Assembly (NCBI GenBank): GCA_023420935.1 | Contig: JAEZUR010000121.1 | Span: 1-52,025 of the forward strand | DNA length: 52,025 nt | Source: Bacillota bacterium | Lineage (GTDB): Bacteria > Bacillota > Clostridia > Lachnospirales > Lachnospiraceae | Direction: 5' to 3' | Part shown: piece after piece, positions 42,583 through 51,885 of the stretch | How positions within the stretch are numbered: position 1 is the stretch's first letter | Layout: each line of letters opens with the position of its first letter | The notes under the pieces: generated by a model | The model's input: only the letters and a program-made list of their open reading frames with translations | What the model was told of the DNA's origin: nothing | The model's database searches: none | Made by a program: the position numbers and the translations under genes

Positions 42583-42700
42583 TTGCGCTTACGAGATTAG
42601 CTGACGGACTCGGATTGAAAAGATAATCCTACACTAAATTGTGATTCACCCCTAAAAAATTGATTGGTTCTCCCATTCCATAATGGATTCAGCGTGTATT
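42583..42700 (-). promoter_or_regulatory. ydaO-type (cyclic di-AMP) riboswitch aptamer
   Basis: Read on the minus strand the region has the ydaO/yuaA consensus blocks in order: CACGCTGAATCC, GGAATGGGAGAACCAA, GGGGTGAATC, and CCGAGTCCGTCAGCTAA followed by TCGTAAGCG. These bind c-di-AMP in the known class. The following intrinsic terminator and the DapB-like gene complete a standard OFF switch. Boundaries are approximate. Confidence 0.87.
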
Positions 42701-42726
42701 CCAATATTTAATTTTCTATAAACAAT

Positions 42727-42842
42727 AAAAAAGAGAACTTTAATAATAAAGCTCTCCACCCTTAAGCTCAAAACTTGAAACAGTTAAATACTGCCAACCG
42801 GAAATATATGTAGATTCTATCATATTTTCCTATATTTGTCAA
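42727..42842 (-). promoter_or_regulatory. Promoter and short terminated leader RNA of unknown class
   Basis: On the minus strand TTGACA (42837-42842), a 17-base spacer and TAGAAT (42814-42819) form a near-consensus promoter just after the DJ-1 gene stop. The predicted transcript of about 80 bases contains CAGTATTTAACTG, a small hairpin, and AAGGGTGG, and ends at a stem (42733-42742 with 42747-42756) plus TTTTTT (42727-42732). The c-di-AMP aptamer follows directly. I do not recognise a known riboswitch or small RNA class. Confidence 0.7.
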
Positions 42843-42854
42843 CAAGCTATCCAA

Positions 42855-43481
42855 CTATTGTAATAGTTCCAGTAATTCATAAAAATACTCTGGTTGTTGC
42901 GTCTTGTTAAGTTTATACCAGACATCTAATAGCTTAGGCGCAAAAACATCCAAAGCCTTCAAAACATGTACTGTAAATTCCAATGGAGCTCCGCCTGAAG
43001 CTGTAATTAAATTACCATCCGTCACAGCTGGATCAGCTTTATAAAACTTTTCACCTTTGTAGTCAGGACAGATCATTTTAAGATATTCCAGATCATTACT
43101 GGTATGACATCTATTATTTAATAAGCCTTTCTGTGCAAATGCTATCGTAGCACCACATATAGCTGCCACTATAATTTTCTCCTTTAAACATTGCTTTGCT
43201 ATCTCAATGATTGGATTATGGATTTCCTCCATCCAGGAATCACCACCTGGTAAGATCAAAGCATCTGTATTTTTAAAATAACATTCTTCTACTGCTATAT
43301 CAGGTAATAGTGTTAACCCTCCCATAGTAGTTACTGGTTTTTTTGTAATTCCTACCGTAACTATTTTTACAGGTACTTTTGTCTTCTTAAAATATCTGCC
43401 AGAGTTTAGTTCTGCAGTCAGATAACCGATTTCCCAATCTGACATAGTATCAAATACATAAAGATAAGCAATGCTATTCAT
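42855..43481 (-). CDS. DJ-1/PfpI family protein
   Basis: 208 residues, alpha/beta glutamine-amidotransferase-like fold. The nucleophile elbow is VAAICGATIAFA with the reactive Cys near residue 109, and ILPGGDSWME supplies the oxyanion region with Glu. The subtype resembles YdeA-like bacterial enzymes; possible roles include glyoxalase or protein-damage response, but no substrate is clear. AAAGGAG lies before the ATG. Its promoter overlaps a palindrome probably bound by the WYL regulator encoded next to it. Confidence 0.88.
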   Translation of the reverse strand: MNSIAYLYVFDTMSDWEIGYLTAELNSGRYFKKTKVPVKIVTVGITKKPVTTMGGLTLLPDIAVEECYFKNTDALILPGGDSWMEEIHNPIIEIAKQCLKEKIIVAAICGATIAFAQKGLLNNRCHTSNDLEYLKMICPDYKGEKFYKADPAVTDGNLITASGGAPLEFTVHVLKALDVFAPKLLDVWYKLNKTQQPEYFYELLELLQ

Positions 43482-43553
43482 GTTAAATTCTCCTTTAATT
43501 TAAAATCAATCATTAAATTGATTTCATTTTTTATTTAACAGTATAATAGCATA

Positions 43554-43582
43554 GATTCACTGACAACTAATGTCAGTGAATC
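43554..43582. promoter_or_regulatory. Operator-like palindrome before the DJ-1 gene
   Basis: GATTCACTGACA (43554-43565) and TGTCAGTGAATC (43571-43582) are perfect complements around ACTAA. On the minus strand TTGTCA within the right half can serve as the -35 of the DJ-1 gene promoter, with TATACT/TACTGT-like -10 text downstream. It lies between the DJ-1 gene and the WYL regulator and is the natural binding site for that regulator. Confidence 0.7.
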
Positions 43583-43595
43583 CAATTATATTTGA

Positions 43596-44558
43596 TTATA
43601 TTTTATAGTATTCCATTAATTCCATTGCCAAAGAAACCATCTTTTGTTTAAGGCTGAGTGGTTCTAATACTTGAATTGATTTGCCATAAGAAAGAAGAAA
43701 ATACGGTACATATTCCAGTGTAAACTGTTCATTAATTAAAAATACTGCTTCTTTTAAAGACCGCTTGTTAAAATAATGACCTAAAAACCAATGATTACAT
43801 AAGTCATCTAAGGTCTCTTCTTTTCCACTTATAATGATTGAACTCATGCCATTTATATCTGCAGTATCAGGTAATACCTGTTGTAAAAAATATCCCTTTC
43901 CCGAGAAGTGTTCAGGGCGTTTAAACTTTGCTTTAGTTGTATTTAGCTGGCTAATCCGGTCGACCCGAAAACTACGAATCTCATTTCGTAGATGACACAA
44001 TCCTATGGTGTACCACCTATTGTTCCAAAAAATAATTCCATATGGATCAATTTCTCTAAATAAAGACTGCTCTTCTCTTTTTTTACGATATATAATCTCT
44101 ACCGAAGTTTCATTTGCTACCGATTGCTCTATTTCTTCCAACATCAGTTTCATAGAAGGGTCGATTGCCCGGCTTACCACCTCAAACCCGATTGTGTGGC
44201 GATTTAGTGCATTTTCTTGTTTTTGATTCGCATATAATTTTAACTTATCAGTAGCACTGCATAAGACTTCGTGAAAAGGATACCCTGCCCCTTTCGCCAA
44301 TTCAGCTGCATGAAGTAATGCTTTTTGTTCATCTGCATTAAAAAACAAAGGCGCTTGAATAGAATGGTTCAGCAAACGATATCCTCCATTTAGTCCTGAA
44401 TCTGATATGATTGGTACTCCACTGGCACATAGCGAATCAATATATCGATATACAGTTCTGATATTTATCTCTAATTTTTCGGCTATTTGCTTGGCAGTTA
44501 TTTTTGCGCCTGAATTAAGCATCCACAAAATTGCTAGCATATTATCGTTTTTTGCCAT
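43596..44558 (-). CDS. YafY-type transcriptional regulator (HTH plus WYL domain)
   Basis: 320 residues: an N-terminal HTH (about 14-55, ITAKQIAEKLEINIRTVYRYI split about 16-36), a middle WYL domain (about 140-230, EIDPYGIIFWNNRWYTIGLC, FRVDRI) and a WCX C-terminal extension. WYL domains bind nucleotides or other ligands. GAGGG lies before the ATG. It lies upstream of, and parallel to, the DJ-1 gene, with a perfect 12-base-arm palindrome between them, so it probably controls that gene. Confidence 0.92.
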   Translation of the reverse strand: MAKNDNMLAILWMLNSGAKITAKQIAEKLEINIRTVYRYIDSLCASGVPIISDSGLNGGYRLLNHSIQAPLFFNADEQKALLHAAELAKGAGYPFHEVLCSATDKLKLYANQKQENALNRHTIGFEVVSRAIDPSMKLMLEEIEQSVANETSVEIIYRKKREEQSLFREIDPYGIIFWNNRWYTIGLCHLRNEIRSFRVDRISQLNTTKAKFKRPEHFSGKGYFLQQVLPDTADINGMSSIIISGKEETLDDLCNHWFLGHYFNKRSLKEAVFLINEQFTLEYVPYFLLSYGKSIQVLEPLSLKQKMVSLAMELMEYYKI

Positions 44559-44604
44559 CTGTATCCCTCATCTTTTTATACTTTCTATTTGCATTATAAA
44601 GAAA

Positions 44605-44634
44605 GCACCCATTTTGATATTCCAAAATGAGCGC
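44605..44634 (-). terminator. Intrinsic terminator of rnj
   Basis: GCACCCATTTTG (44605-44616) pairs, with mismatches, with CAAAATGAGCGC (44623-44634); TTTCTTTATAAT follows on the minus strand just after the RNase J stop. Confidence 0.75.
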
Positions 44635-44647
44635 CTAAAACCAAACT

Positions 44648-46327
44648 TTATCTATCAACTTCCACTATAATAGGCATAATCAACGGGCTTCTTTTAATTT
44701 CCCTCCATAAAAATTCACCCAAATCATCTTTGATTGTCGTCTTAATTTTTCCCCAGTCCATCGTATTTTTATCAATACATTTATCCACACTTTTTCTTGT
44801 TATCTGTTTGATTTTTATCATTAATTCATCTGCTTCTCGCACATATACAAAGCCACGAGACACAATATCAGGACCTGTTACAACTTGATTACTTGATTTT
44901 TCTAACCCCACAACAACAATAATTAAACCGTTTTCAGATAATGTTTGTCTATCTTTAATAACAATATTTCCAACATCCCCAACGCCAAGTCCATCTACAA
45001 AGATTTCATTTGCCTTTACTTGTCCAACAATTCCACCTTGTTTTTCTGACAACTCTAATACGTTACCTGACTGCATTACAAATATATTCTCGTCTTTTAT
45101 ACCCATAAACTGTGCCAGTTTTTCCTGAGCCTTTAGATGCCTATATTCACCATGTACTGGGATTACATATTGAGGATGAACCAAGGAATAAATTAATTTT
45201 AACTCTTCTTGACATGCATGCCCTGAAACATGAGTATCCTGGTATATCACTTTGGCACCTTTTCTTGATAGTTCATTGATTATTTTTGAAACAGCCTTTT
45301 CGTTTCCCGGAATTGGTGTTGAACTAAACACTATTCTATCGCCAGGTTTAATTGTAATCGTTCTATGTGTAGAATCTGCCATTCTTGACAGCCCTGCCAT
45401 ATTTTCACCTTGACTTCCAGTCGTAATGATTACTACCTTTTCATCTGGATAGTTCTTCATTTTCTCCACTTCAATTATCGTATTATCCGGTATTTTGATA
45501 TATTCAAGCTCAGATGCAACATTTATTACATTTACCATACTTCTTCCTTGAATTACAACTTTTCTACCAAATTTGTATGCTGTATTTATAATCTGCTGAA
45601 CCCTGTCTACATTAGAAGCAAAGGTGGCAACTATCATTCTATTTGAATTATTCTCAGCGAAAAGAGTATCAAAAGTACGTGCAACCAATTGCTCTGATAA
45701 TGTAAATCCTGGTCTTTGTGCATTCGTACTGTCACACATCAGAGCTAAAACTCCTTTTTTTCCAAGGTCAGCAAACCTTTGTAAATCAATTACATCACCA
45801 AATAGAGGTGTATAATCAACTTTAAAGTCTCCTGTATGGACAATAATTCCTGCTGGAGAATAGATTGCTAACGCAGATGCATCAGCAATACTATGATTTG
45901 TTTTTATAAATTCTACACGGAATGCACCACTATTTATAGATTGCCCATGCTTTACCACTTTTCGTTTTGTCTTCTTTAATAAGTTATGTTCCTTTAATTT
46001 AATTTCAATAATTCCATGTGTTAGCTTCGTTGCATATACTGGTACATTCAAATCTTTTAGAACATAAGGCAAAGCCCCTATATGATCCTCATGTCCATGC
46101 GTAATAAAAAACCCTTTTACCTTATGCAGATTCTCCTTCAGATAGGATACATCTGGGATAACCAAATCTATCCCGAGCATATCATCCTCTGGAAAGGAGA
46201 TACCACAATCAACAACAATAATACTGTCTTCATACTCAAACGCAGTAATATTCATGCCTATTTTTTCAAGTCCACCAAGTGGAATAATCTTTATCTTATT
46301 TTCATTTAATTTTTTTTCTTCTTTCAT
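44648..46327 (-). CDS. rnj: Ribonuclease J
   Basis: 559 residues, the normal RNase J length. Metallo-beta-lactamase/beta-CASP nuclease: metal motif THGHEDHIG (about 75-83), PLGGLEKIGMN at the start, CDSTNAQRPGFT, the beta-CASP domain (about 210-360) with ITTGSQGE and HVSGHA, and the C-terminal domain (about 450-559). It acts as a 5'-3' exonuclease and endonuclease in mRNA decay and rRNA maturation. AGGGG precedes the ATG. Only one rnj copy is visible. Monocistronic. Confidence 0.96.
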   Translation of the reverse strand: MKEEKKLNENKIKIIPLGGLEKIGMNITAFEYEDSIIVVDCGISFPEDDMLGIDLVIPDVSYLKENLHKVKGFFITHGHEDHIGALPYVLKDLNVPVYATKLTHGIIEIKLKEHNLLKKTKRKVVKHGQSINSGAFRVEFIKTNHSIADASALAIYSPAGIIVHTGDFKVDYTPLFGDVIDLQRFADLGKKGVLALMCDSTNAQRPGFTLSEQLVARTFDTLFAENNSNRMIVATFASNVDRVQQIINTAYKFGRKVVIQGRSMVNVINVASELEYIKIPDNTIIEVEKMKNYPDEKVVIITTGSQGENMAGLSRMADSTHRTITIKPGDRIVFSSTPIPGNEKAVSKIINELSRKGAKVIYQDTHVSGHACQEELKLIYSLVHPQYVIPVHGEYRHLKAQEKLAQFMGIKDENIFVMQSGNVLELSEKQGGIVGQVKANEIFVDGLGVGDVGNIVIKDRQTLSENGLIIVVVGLEKSSNQVVTGPDIVSRGFVYVREADELMIKIKQITRKSVDKCIDKNTMDWGKIKTTIKDDLGEFLWREIKRSPLIMPIIVEVDR

Positions 46328-47010
46328 TTAACCCCTATCTTTGCAATTTTACACTTAATGCAATCAACTAAATTTATATAAATAACTATCACATCATAAA
46401 CGATCCATAATATTTCTGTACAAGATTTCTTAATCTACATATTCAGACATATGGAATACTGTATAGATGTTCTTTCTAACAATTTCCACAAGCATCATTT
46501 ATTCCTACTATATTAATTCTAACTCTATCATCTAATCCTTAATATGGAAATTGAATTGAATTTCCTTTCAGTAATTTTTACAAAAACAAATTCACATTTC
46601 TTTTCATAAAGCTATAATATCTAATAGATAAAATAACCTTTTAAGAGCATATGCAATGAGATAGTTCATAGCTGCAAATTTATCTTTATCCTTAATTTCG
46701 AACGCACAATTATTTAAATAATAACATTTTCTTCATACAAATGTCAACCGCATTATTTTCACAAACGAAAACAAAAAGCCTAGGATAGTATCCAAGGCTT
46801 ACTACTATAATATTATAAAGTTGTCTTTATTTTATTTCATATCTGTCATTCTGATTAAAATATGTCATGTCAGCATAACCTGCGTATATTTTACCGAATT
46901 CCTGAAAAACCCCTTGTTTTGAGTAAGAAATCCTTGAAAACACGCCAATAGTAAATAAACAATAAACATTCTCAATATTCTATCCTTGGTTAGCGGTCTC
47001 ACTATGTAGA
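46328..47010. other. 680-base gap without a supported gene
   Basis: AT-rich non-coding region between rnj and the LysE gene. It holds the rnj promoter region and an intrinsic-terminator-like hairpin (46776-46800, AAGCCTAGGATA with TATCCAAGGCTT, followed on the minus strand by TTTTTGTTTT), which lies 210 bases beyond the LysE-family gene stop. Short open frames in 46827-46978 have no ribosome binding site and no recognised similarity. Nothing else is evident. Confidence 0.6.
46776..46800 (-). terminator. Terminator-like hairpin
   Basis: AAGCCTAGGATA and TATCCAAGGCTT form a 12-pair stem with one mismatch; TTTTTGTTTTC follows on the minus strand. It probably ends the transcript of the LysE-family gene after a 210-base 3' region. 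Confidence 0.8.
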
Positions 47011-47589
47011 CTAAAATATAAGATGGAAAGCACTCCATATTAGAACCATTGCCATCACAGCATTCATTATTCTGTAGTATTTAATATACTGTTTTTGCAG
47101 AAGATGACCTGCCAATGCCCATGTAATACATCCAGAAATTCCTATCAGTGTATTAAGTATTACACTAAAGCTCAATAGTAATTTTGAATTTGTATTAGGA
47201 AGAATATACCCTGTATAGATAGTTATCGCATATAGAATAATTTTCACATTTATAAACTGCAGTAAGAAACTTGACCAGAAATCGTTATTCTTCACATTCG
47301 TCTGATCCTTAGATTTTCCTATCAATATATGAAATGCGAGCCATAAAATATATGCACTCCCAATATATTTCATAATCCAAGCGAATCGTGGCATAAATTG
47401 AGACAGTTCCAAACAGCCAATAGCCGAAATAGTCATCACAAGGAAAAAACCAATCGAGATCCCCATAAGTGTCCTCTTCCCTTCACGCATCCCCTTTCGG
47501 CTAACTGCATTTAAAGCCAGAATATTATTTGGTCCTGGAGTATACGCAATAATAAAAGCGTATGGTAAATAATCAAAAATAAAATTCAT
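47011..47589 (-). CDS. LysE family amino-acid exporter
   Basis: 192 residues with six membrane helices of the LysE/RhtB superfamily. The signature is at the start: AYTPGPNNILALNAVSRKGMREG, with the conserved PGPN, then FINVKIILYAI (usual NPK motif replaced by NVK). It exports amino acids or similar metabolites. AAGGAG lies an unusually long 13 bases before the ATG. Divergent from a LysR gene, which probably activates it; two dyads lie in the shared gap. Confidence 0.9.
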   Translation of the reverse strand: MNFIFDYLPYAFIIAYTPGPNNILALNAVSRKGMREGKRTLMGISIGFFLVMTISAIGCLELSQFMPRFAWIMKYIGSAYILWLAFHILIGKSKDQTNVKNNDFWSSFLLQFINVKIILYAITIYTGYILPNTNSKLLLSFSVILNTLIGISGCITWALAGHLLQKQYIKYYRIMNAVMAMVLIWSAFHLIF

Positions 47590-47647
47590 AAGTTCTTGTC
47601 ATCTCCTTTTTTTATTATATAATATAAATATATATTAATGAAATCAA

Positions 47648-47688
47648 ATTGAATTATTCAATAATATAGTTCATATTTATTGAACTAT
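47648..47688. promoter_or_regulatory. Two dyads in the LysE/LysR divergent gap
   Basis: ATTGAATTATTCAAT (47648-47662) and ATAGTTCATATTTATTGAACTAT (two eight-base arms, 47666-47673 and 47681-47688) lie next to each other in the intergenic region. Both have the TTNAA-type symmetric form expected of LysR-type sites; adjacent high- and low-affinity sites would be typical. Confidence 0.7.
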
Positions 47689-47702
47689 TAAAAGGAGAGA
47701 AA

Positions 47703-48593
47703 ATGGAACTCAAATATCTTCAAACTTTTAAAACGATTGTCTCTGAAGGTAGTTTTACGAAAGCAGCAGAAAAGTTGAATTATACGCAATCAACGATAAC
47801 GTTTCAAGTAAAGCAATTGGAACAAGAACTATCTGTACAAATATTTGAAAAAATAGGAAGAAACATGGTATTGACCAAAGCCGGTCAAGAATTAATTCCA
47901 TATGTTGACGAAGTTTTGAATTGCATGTCCCGCTTATTCAGTTTTAGTGAAAACCTATTTGACTTAAAAGGAGGTTTACAAATAGAAATGGGAGAAACAT
48001 TATTATGTTATAAGATGGCTCCCGTCCTTAAAGAACTCCACCAGCTTGCACCACAAGCAAAATTGGATCTCAGATCAACGAATTGTTATGAGATATTAGA
48101 AAAGATAAAAACTGGGAAAATAGATATCGGTGTTTTTTATCTGAACGTATGTAATTCTGAGGACTTTCTCCAGACATATCCTATTGGGGAATACTCTATG
48201 GATTTAGTAGCTTCCCCAAAAATAAAAGAAAAATATTATGACTTTATCACACCAAACCAAACAATTGATTTGCCGTTTATTATAGATGAACCCGACTGTA
48301 TTTTTCGACAAATATTTGAAAAATACCTTAGGTCTCTCAACATTACCCTGGATCATACAATTGAGTTATGGAGTATTCCGACAATTAAAAATCTTGTAAA
48401 AAATGATGTTGGTATAACTTATCTTCCATCATTTACAGTTGAAAAGGAATTGCAAAGTGGTGAATTATGCAAAATTAAAACCGCCATTGATAACCAAAAA
48501 TTAACTGCAGTGTGTGCTCATCATAAAAACAAATGGATCAGTCCCCTTATGAGGCTATTTATCCAATTGGCGACTAATAATAAAGTATTATAG
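47703..48593 (+). CDS. LysR family transcriptional regulator
   Basis: 296 residues, standard length. HTH at about 16-40 (GSFTKAAEKLNYTQSTITFQ) then the connecting helix and a two-lobe effector domain (about 90-290). AAAAGGAG precedes the ATG. Divergent from the LysE-type exporter, the classic argO/lysG-type pairing, so its inducer is probably the exported amino acid (inference). Its end overlaps the convergent helicase stop by six bases. Confidence 0.93.
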   Translation: MELKYLQTFKTIVSEGSFTKAAEKLNYTQSTITFQVKQLEQELSVQIFEKIGRNMVLTKAGQELIPYVDEVLNCMSRLFSFSENLFDLKGGLQIEMGETLLCYKMAPVLKELHQLAPQAKLDLRSTNCYEILEKIKTGKIDIGVFYLNVCNSEDFLQTYPIGEYSMDLVASPKIKEKYYDFITPNQTIDLPFIIDEPDCIFRQIFEKYLRSLNITLDHTIELWSIPTIKNLVKNDVGITYLPSFTVEKELQSGELCKIKTAIDNQKLTAVCAHHKNKWISPLMRLFIQLATNNKVL

Positions 48594-50528
48594 ACGAGCA
48601 GACGTTTCAATTCTGGCTCCAGAAGGTATCGCACTCATGACAACTTTTTCCCATTGGGTTCCTCTTACAGAATCCATAATGGCGATTGTTCCATGGTCGA
48701 TCTCTGTTCTAATTAGTCTGCCACATCCTTGTTTTAATTTAAGCCCCATCTCAGGTACATCTACTGTACTAAATGAATCTAATCCTTGTTCTCTTGCCTC
48801 TTTGCGTCTCTCTTCAACAAGAGGATCAAGCGTTGGAAAAGGCAGCTTCCATACAATCAGCAAGGTTAATGCCTCCCCAGGTATATCGATTCCTTCCCAA
48901 AAATTTGCTCCAATTAATACGGAAGTCTCATTCTCACGAAACGTCCGGACAAGATACCCTCGATCTCCTTTGTCTTCCCATAAAACTTCAAACGGTAACT
49001 TGTAACTACCTAGCTTTGTTCTAATTTTTCGCATTTCTTCCATAGAATTTGTAAGTACAAGAGCTCGTCCCCCATTTTGATTTAATAAGGATACTAATGT
49101 TTCAATTTTATGGCTATCTCTATCTTTAACCTGATTAGAGAGTTGAATCACTTTGACAGCAACTTGTTTCTCTATATCAAAAGGGCTCCCCACCGTGGAT
49201 TTGGAAGCATTTTTCAACCCAAAGGATCGTATAAAGTAGTCAAAATTACCGTTGTTACTTAAAGTCGCAGAAGTAAAAACCACCGGCATGTCCTTCTGAA
49301 ATAAATGCTTGTGAAGCATTTCATTTAAATTCTTAGGAACAACCCAAAAACTTCCATCCCTTTTATCTACCCAAGGTATTATATTAGTACTTTTACTCCT
49401 AGAGAATCTGTCCAATGCACTCATAGCTCGCTCTATTTGTCCTTCAAAAGCTTCAATTTGAGTGACTGATAGTGATTCAATATAAAGTTCTTGTTCAATT
49501 TGCAGTTCCAAAAGAAGATGATCCAATTTCTTATGAAATAAGCTCGCTGTCTTCAATAAGTTATCAGTGATCCTAATTGATAGTCGGTCTGAACTATGAT
49601 CTGTTATTAAATTGTGGTGTAGCTCTATGAAAAATTCATGGAACGCACTCTCCATCGCAACTGTTGCAATATGGAATGAATCTCTAACATCATGTATTTC
49701 TTCAATAGACTTAATCAGATTTTCGATTTCTTCCTGATTAATTTGAAATCCGGCTTGCATGGCTGCAGGAAGCAATATTTTATGTCCCTCATCAAATATG
49801 ACCGCTGAATAACTTGGAAGTAAAGGCGATTGTCCATTCCCAATGCGCTCATCTCGCGTCCATAAATCATTAAAAAATAGTTCATGATCTGTAATAATTA
49901 AATCTCTCGAATGTCGATAATATTCTCTTGCTTTCACAAGTTTGCAAAAACCACGATTTGAACATATATCACATGCCATAGATTTATCCCAGCCAATCCG
50001 CTTCCATAAATGATCCGGGATGGTGGGTATTTCTGATCGTTCGCCCAGTTTTGTTTGACTTAGCCACAGATTAATCTCTTCCGACATAGTGCCAAATTCA
50101 TCTGTCGATTCGTTTACTTTTACATCACAGATAAACTGACTAGGGTCTTTTGCCATTCGAGTATCTATCTCTAATCCAAGTAGTTTAGAAAGTGTTGCTA
50201 TATCTCCAGAGCAGCCCCCAAGCTGTTCTTGAAGTGCCGTGGTGGCGCATGCGATCACTACAGGTTTGCCACTGAAACGAGCATAGGCCATTGCTGATAA
50301 TAAATAGGCAAATGTTTTACCCGTTCCAAGTCCTGCTTCCGCTAAATGAACTTTATGATTGCAAAATGCATCAGCCAATTGAAAGGCCGTATATATTTGT
50401 TCTTCTCGAACTTCGTACCCGTGTTCTGGAAGTATATCATAAAAAATGTCACCAATCCATTCATCTAATTTAACTTGAAATTCTTCATAATTGTTATAGT
50501 CAAAAGGTTCTTTTATCTTTGCACACAT
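48588..50528 (-). CDS. DinG-like ATP-dependent DNA helicase
   Basis: 646-residue superfamily 2 XPD/DinG-type helicase. Walker A is EAGLGTGKTFAY (about 66-77), the DEAH-type box is IFDEGHK (about 244), and an FeS-type cysteine set is present: FICDV (Cys about 154) with ACDICSNRGFC (three Cys about 194-202). Motif V/VI text RGYLVRTFRENETS, GANFWEGIDIPG and QGCGRLIRTEID is intact. No exonuclease domain is attached. GGAGGG lies before the ATG. Likely resolves R-loops or damaged replication structures. Confidence 0.93.
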   Translation of the reverse strand: MCAKIKEPFDYNNYEEFQVKLDEWIGDIFYDILPEHGYEVREEQIYTAFQLADAFCNHKVHLAEAGLGTGKTFAYLLSAMAYARFSGKPVVIACATTALQEQLGGCSGDIATLSKLLGLEIDTRMAKDPSQFICDVKVNESTDEFGTMSEEINLWLSQTKLGERSEIPTIPDHLWKRIGWDKSMACDICSNRGFCKLVKAREYYRHSRDLIITDHELFFNDLWTRDERIGNGQSPLLPSYSAVIFDEGHKILLPAAMQAGFQINQEEIENLIKSIEEIHDVRDSFHIATVAMESAFHEFFIELHHNLITDHSSDRLSIRITDNLLKTASLFHKKLDHLLLELQIEQELYIESLSVTQIEAFEGQIERAMSALDRFSRSKSTNIIPWVDKRDGSFWVVPKNLNEMLHKHLFQKDMPVVFTSATLSNNGNFDYFIRSFGLKNASKSTVGSPFDIEKQVAVKVIQLSNQVKDRDSHKIETLVSLLNQNGGRALVLTNSMEEMRKIRTKLGSYKLPFEVLWEDKGDRGYLVRTFRENETSVLIGANFWEGIDIPGEALTLLIVWKLPFPTLDPLVEERRKEAREQGLDSFSTVDVPEMGLKLKQGCGRLIRTEIDHGTIAIMDSVRGTQWEKVVMSAIPSGARIETSARL

Positions 50529-50618
50529 GTTTCTTTCCCTCCTACAATGTTATGCATAATTTAGCGAGAACCTATAGTATATTACATTTCGTTATTCTAA
50601 ACAATAACAAATTTAACA

Positions 50619-51881
50619 CTACTGACTAATAGCTTGTTCCATAATTCGTCTAAGTACCTTTTCACTGCAATCATTACCATCTAAATAATTAAACTTTTCA
50701 TTAAACACTCTATATTTATCATCATATTCAAAATTATCCAATTGATTTCTAATCTCTATGGTTAATTCCTCCTCTGTCTTTACAATAGGACCTGGAAGCT
50801 CTAAAAGATCAAAATAGAAATCTCTAATGTTATTTTGATACTCGTCTAAATCGTACATATAGAATATAATGGGTTTCTTTAAAATGGCATAATCAAAAAG
50901 TACACTAGAGTAATCTGTTATTAACAAATCACTAATGCCATATAATTCATTAATATCTTCATATTTGGATACATTAAATACGAACCCATCGTATTTCTCA
51001 AAATTAAATTTATCTGCAATTTGACAATGGGCGCGAAACAATATAATGGCCTCATCACCAATGTTTTCTTTCAAAGCATCAAAATCTAACTTACCACTGT
51101 ATTTAAATCCTACAGAAAATTCGTAATTATTATCTCGAAATGTAGGAGCATATAGGATTATCTTCTTATTTTCTGGAAGTTTTAATCCTTGTTTAAAGGA
51201 TTGTAGTTGTTCCAAATTGTATTTAAACAAAGCATCATTTCTTGGATATCCTTCTTCGATTATGATTTGTTCTTGTCTTTCTTTTGACAAGTCAAATGCA
51301 GATGATAATTTTTCTGTGACATACGCCGATGGAGAAAGTAAATAAGTAAACTTCTTTCCATTTGTCCTATATTGTTTTTTGATCTCTTTTAGACTAAACG
51401 CTGCACTTCCACTTGCTTTGATATCACATCCAAGTCTTTTTAAAGGCGTCCCATGCCATGTCTGAACATAAATCTGATCCTCTCTTAGCTTAACATAGGC
51501 AGGTAAACCAGAATTAAAAATAATATATTTGGCCTGTGCTAAAGATTTATTATATGCATTGGATATGCGTTTTACTACTTTAGTATTATTGTTCTTTTTT
51601 AAATAAGCATATTTTTCTGTATTGTTTACTGCCCATACAAACTGATAATCACTATAAGCTTCATCATGTAACATAGCAAGATAAAGTGCCTTAGGATTGC
51701 AGGCAAAACTTCTTCCTAAAAAAGCTTCAAATACAACTATTTTTTCGTTGGTCTGCTCTGAATGATAGAGTTTTCGATACACCCATTTTCTCTTTAGAAG
51801 TTGAGCATTCCGATAAATTGTTCTATAGAACTCTCTTTCTTTTGCTAATTCCTTTAGTTTATTCTTAATCTTTGTTTTCAC
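50619..51881 (-). CDS. CDP-glycerol glycerophosphotransferase family protein
   Basis: 420 residues, TagB/TagF-type enzyme that adds glycerol-phosphate (or a related polyol phosphate) to a cell-surface polymer. Marks: VQTWHGTPLKRLG (catalytic His in the C-terminal domain), EEGYPRNDAL, ILYAPTFRDNN and LITDYSSVLFDYA with the nucleotide-contacting Ser-Ser. The N-terminus is basic and amphipathic, membrane-associated. The start is a GTG at 51881, with GAGG lying in the end of the upstream gene; the gap is four bases. Neighbour of a KdsC-like phosphatase, pointing to a teichoic-acid-like or acidic-sugar capsule locus. Confidence 0.9.
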   Translation of the reverse strand: MKTKIKNKLKELAKEREFYRTIYRNAQLLKRKWVYRKLYHSEQTNEKIVVFEAFLGRSFACNPKALYLAMLHDEAYSDYQFVWAVNNTEKYAYLKKNNNTKVVKRISNAYNKSLAQAKYIIFNSGLPAYVKLREDQIYVQTWHGTPLKRLGCDIKASGSAAFSLKEIKKQYRTNGKKFTYLLSPSAYVTEKLSSAFDLSKERQEQIIIEEGYPRNDALFKYNLEQLQSFKQGLKLPENKKIILYAPTFRDNNYEFSVGFKYSGKLDFDALKENIGDEAIILFRAHCQIADKFNFEKYDGFVFNVSKYEDINELYGISDLLITDYSSVLFDYAILKKPIIFYMYDLDEYQNNIRDFYFDLLELPGPIVKTEEELTIEIRNQLDNFEYDDKYRVFNEKFNYLDGNDCSEKVLRRIMEQAISQ

Positions 51882-51885
51882 CTTG

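Noticed and set aside
42498..42700. Lysine riboswitch, expected before a DapB-like gene
   Set aside because: The conserved blocks (GGGGTGAATC, CCGAGTCCGTCAGCTAA) match the ydaO/c-di-AMP class and the lysine-box consensus is absent.
42727..42812. AAGGGTGG in the short leader as a T-box
   Set aside because: The AGGGTGGNACCGCG consensus does not continue and there is no long stem I; the element is too short for a T-box.
46827..46978. Short minus-strand open frame ending in an Asn/Asp-rich peptide
   Set aside because: The text is faintly protein-like but no ATG with a ribosome binding site exists and no family is recognised; it may be a remnant or chance.
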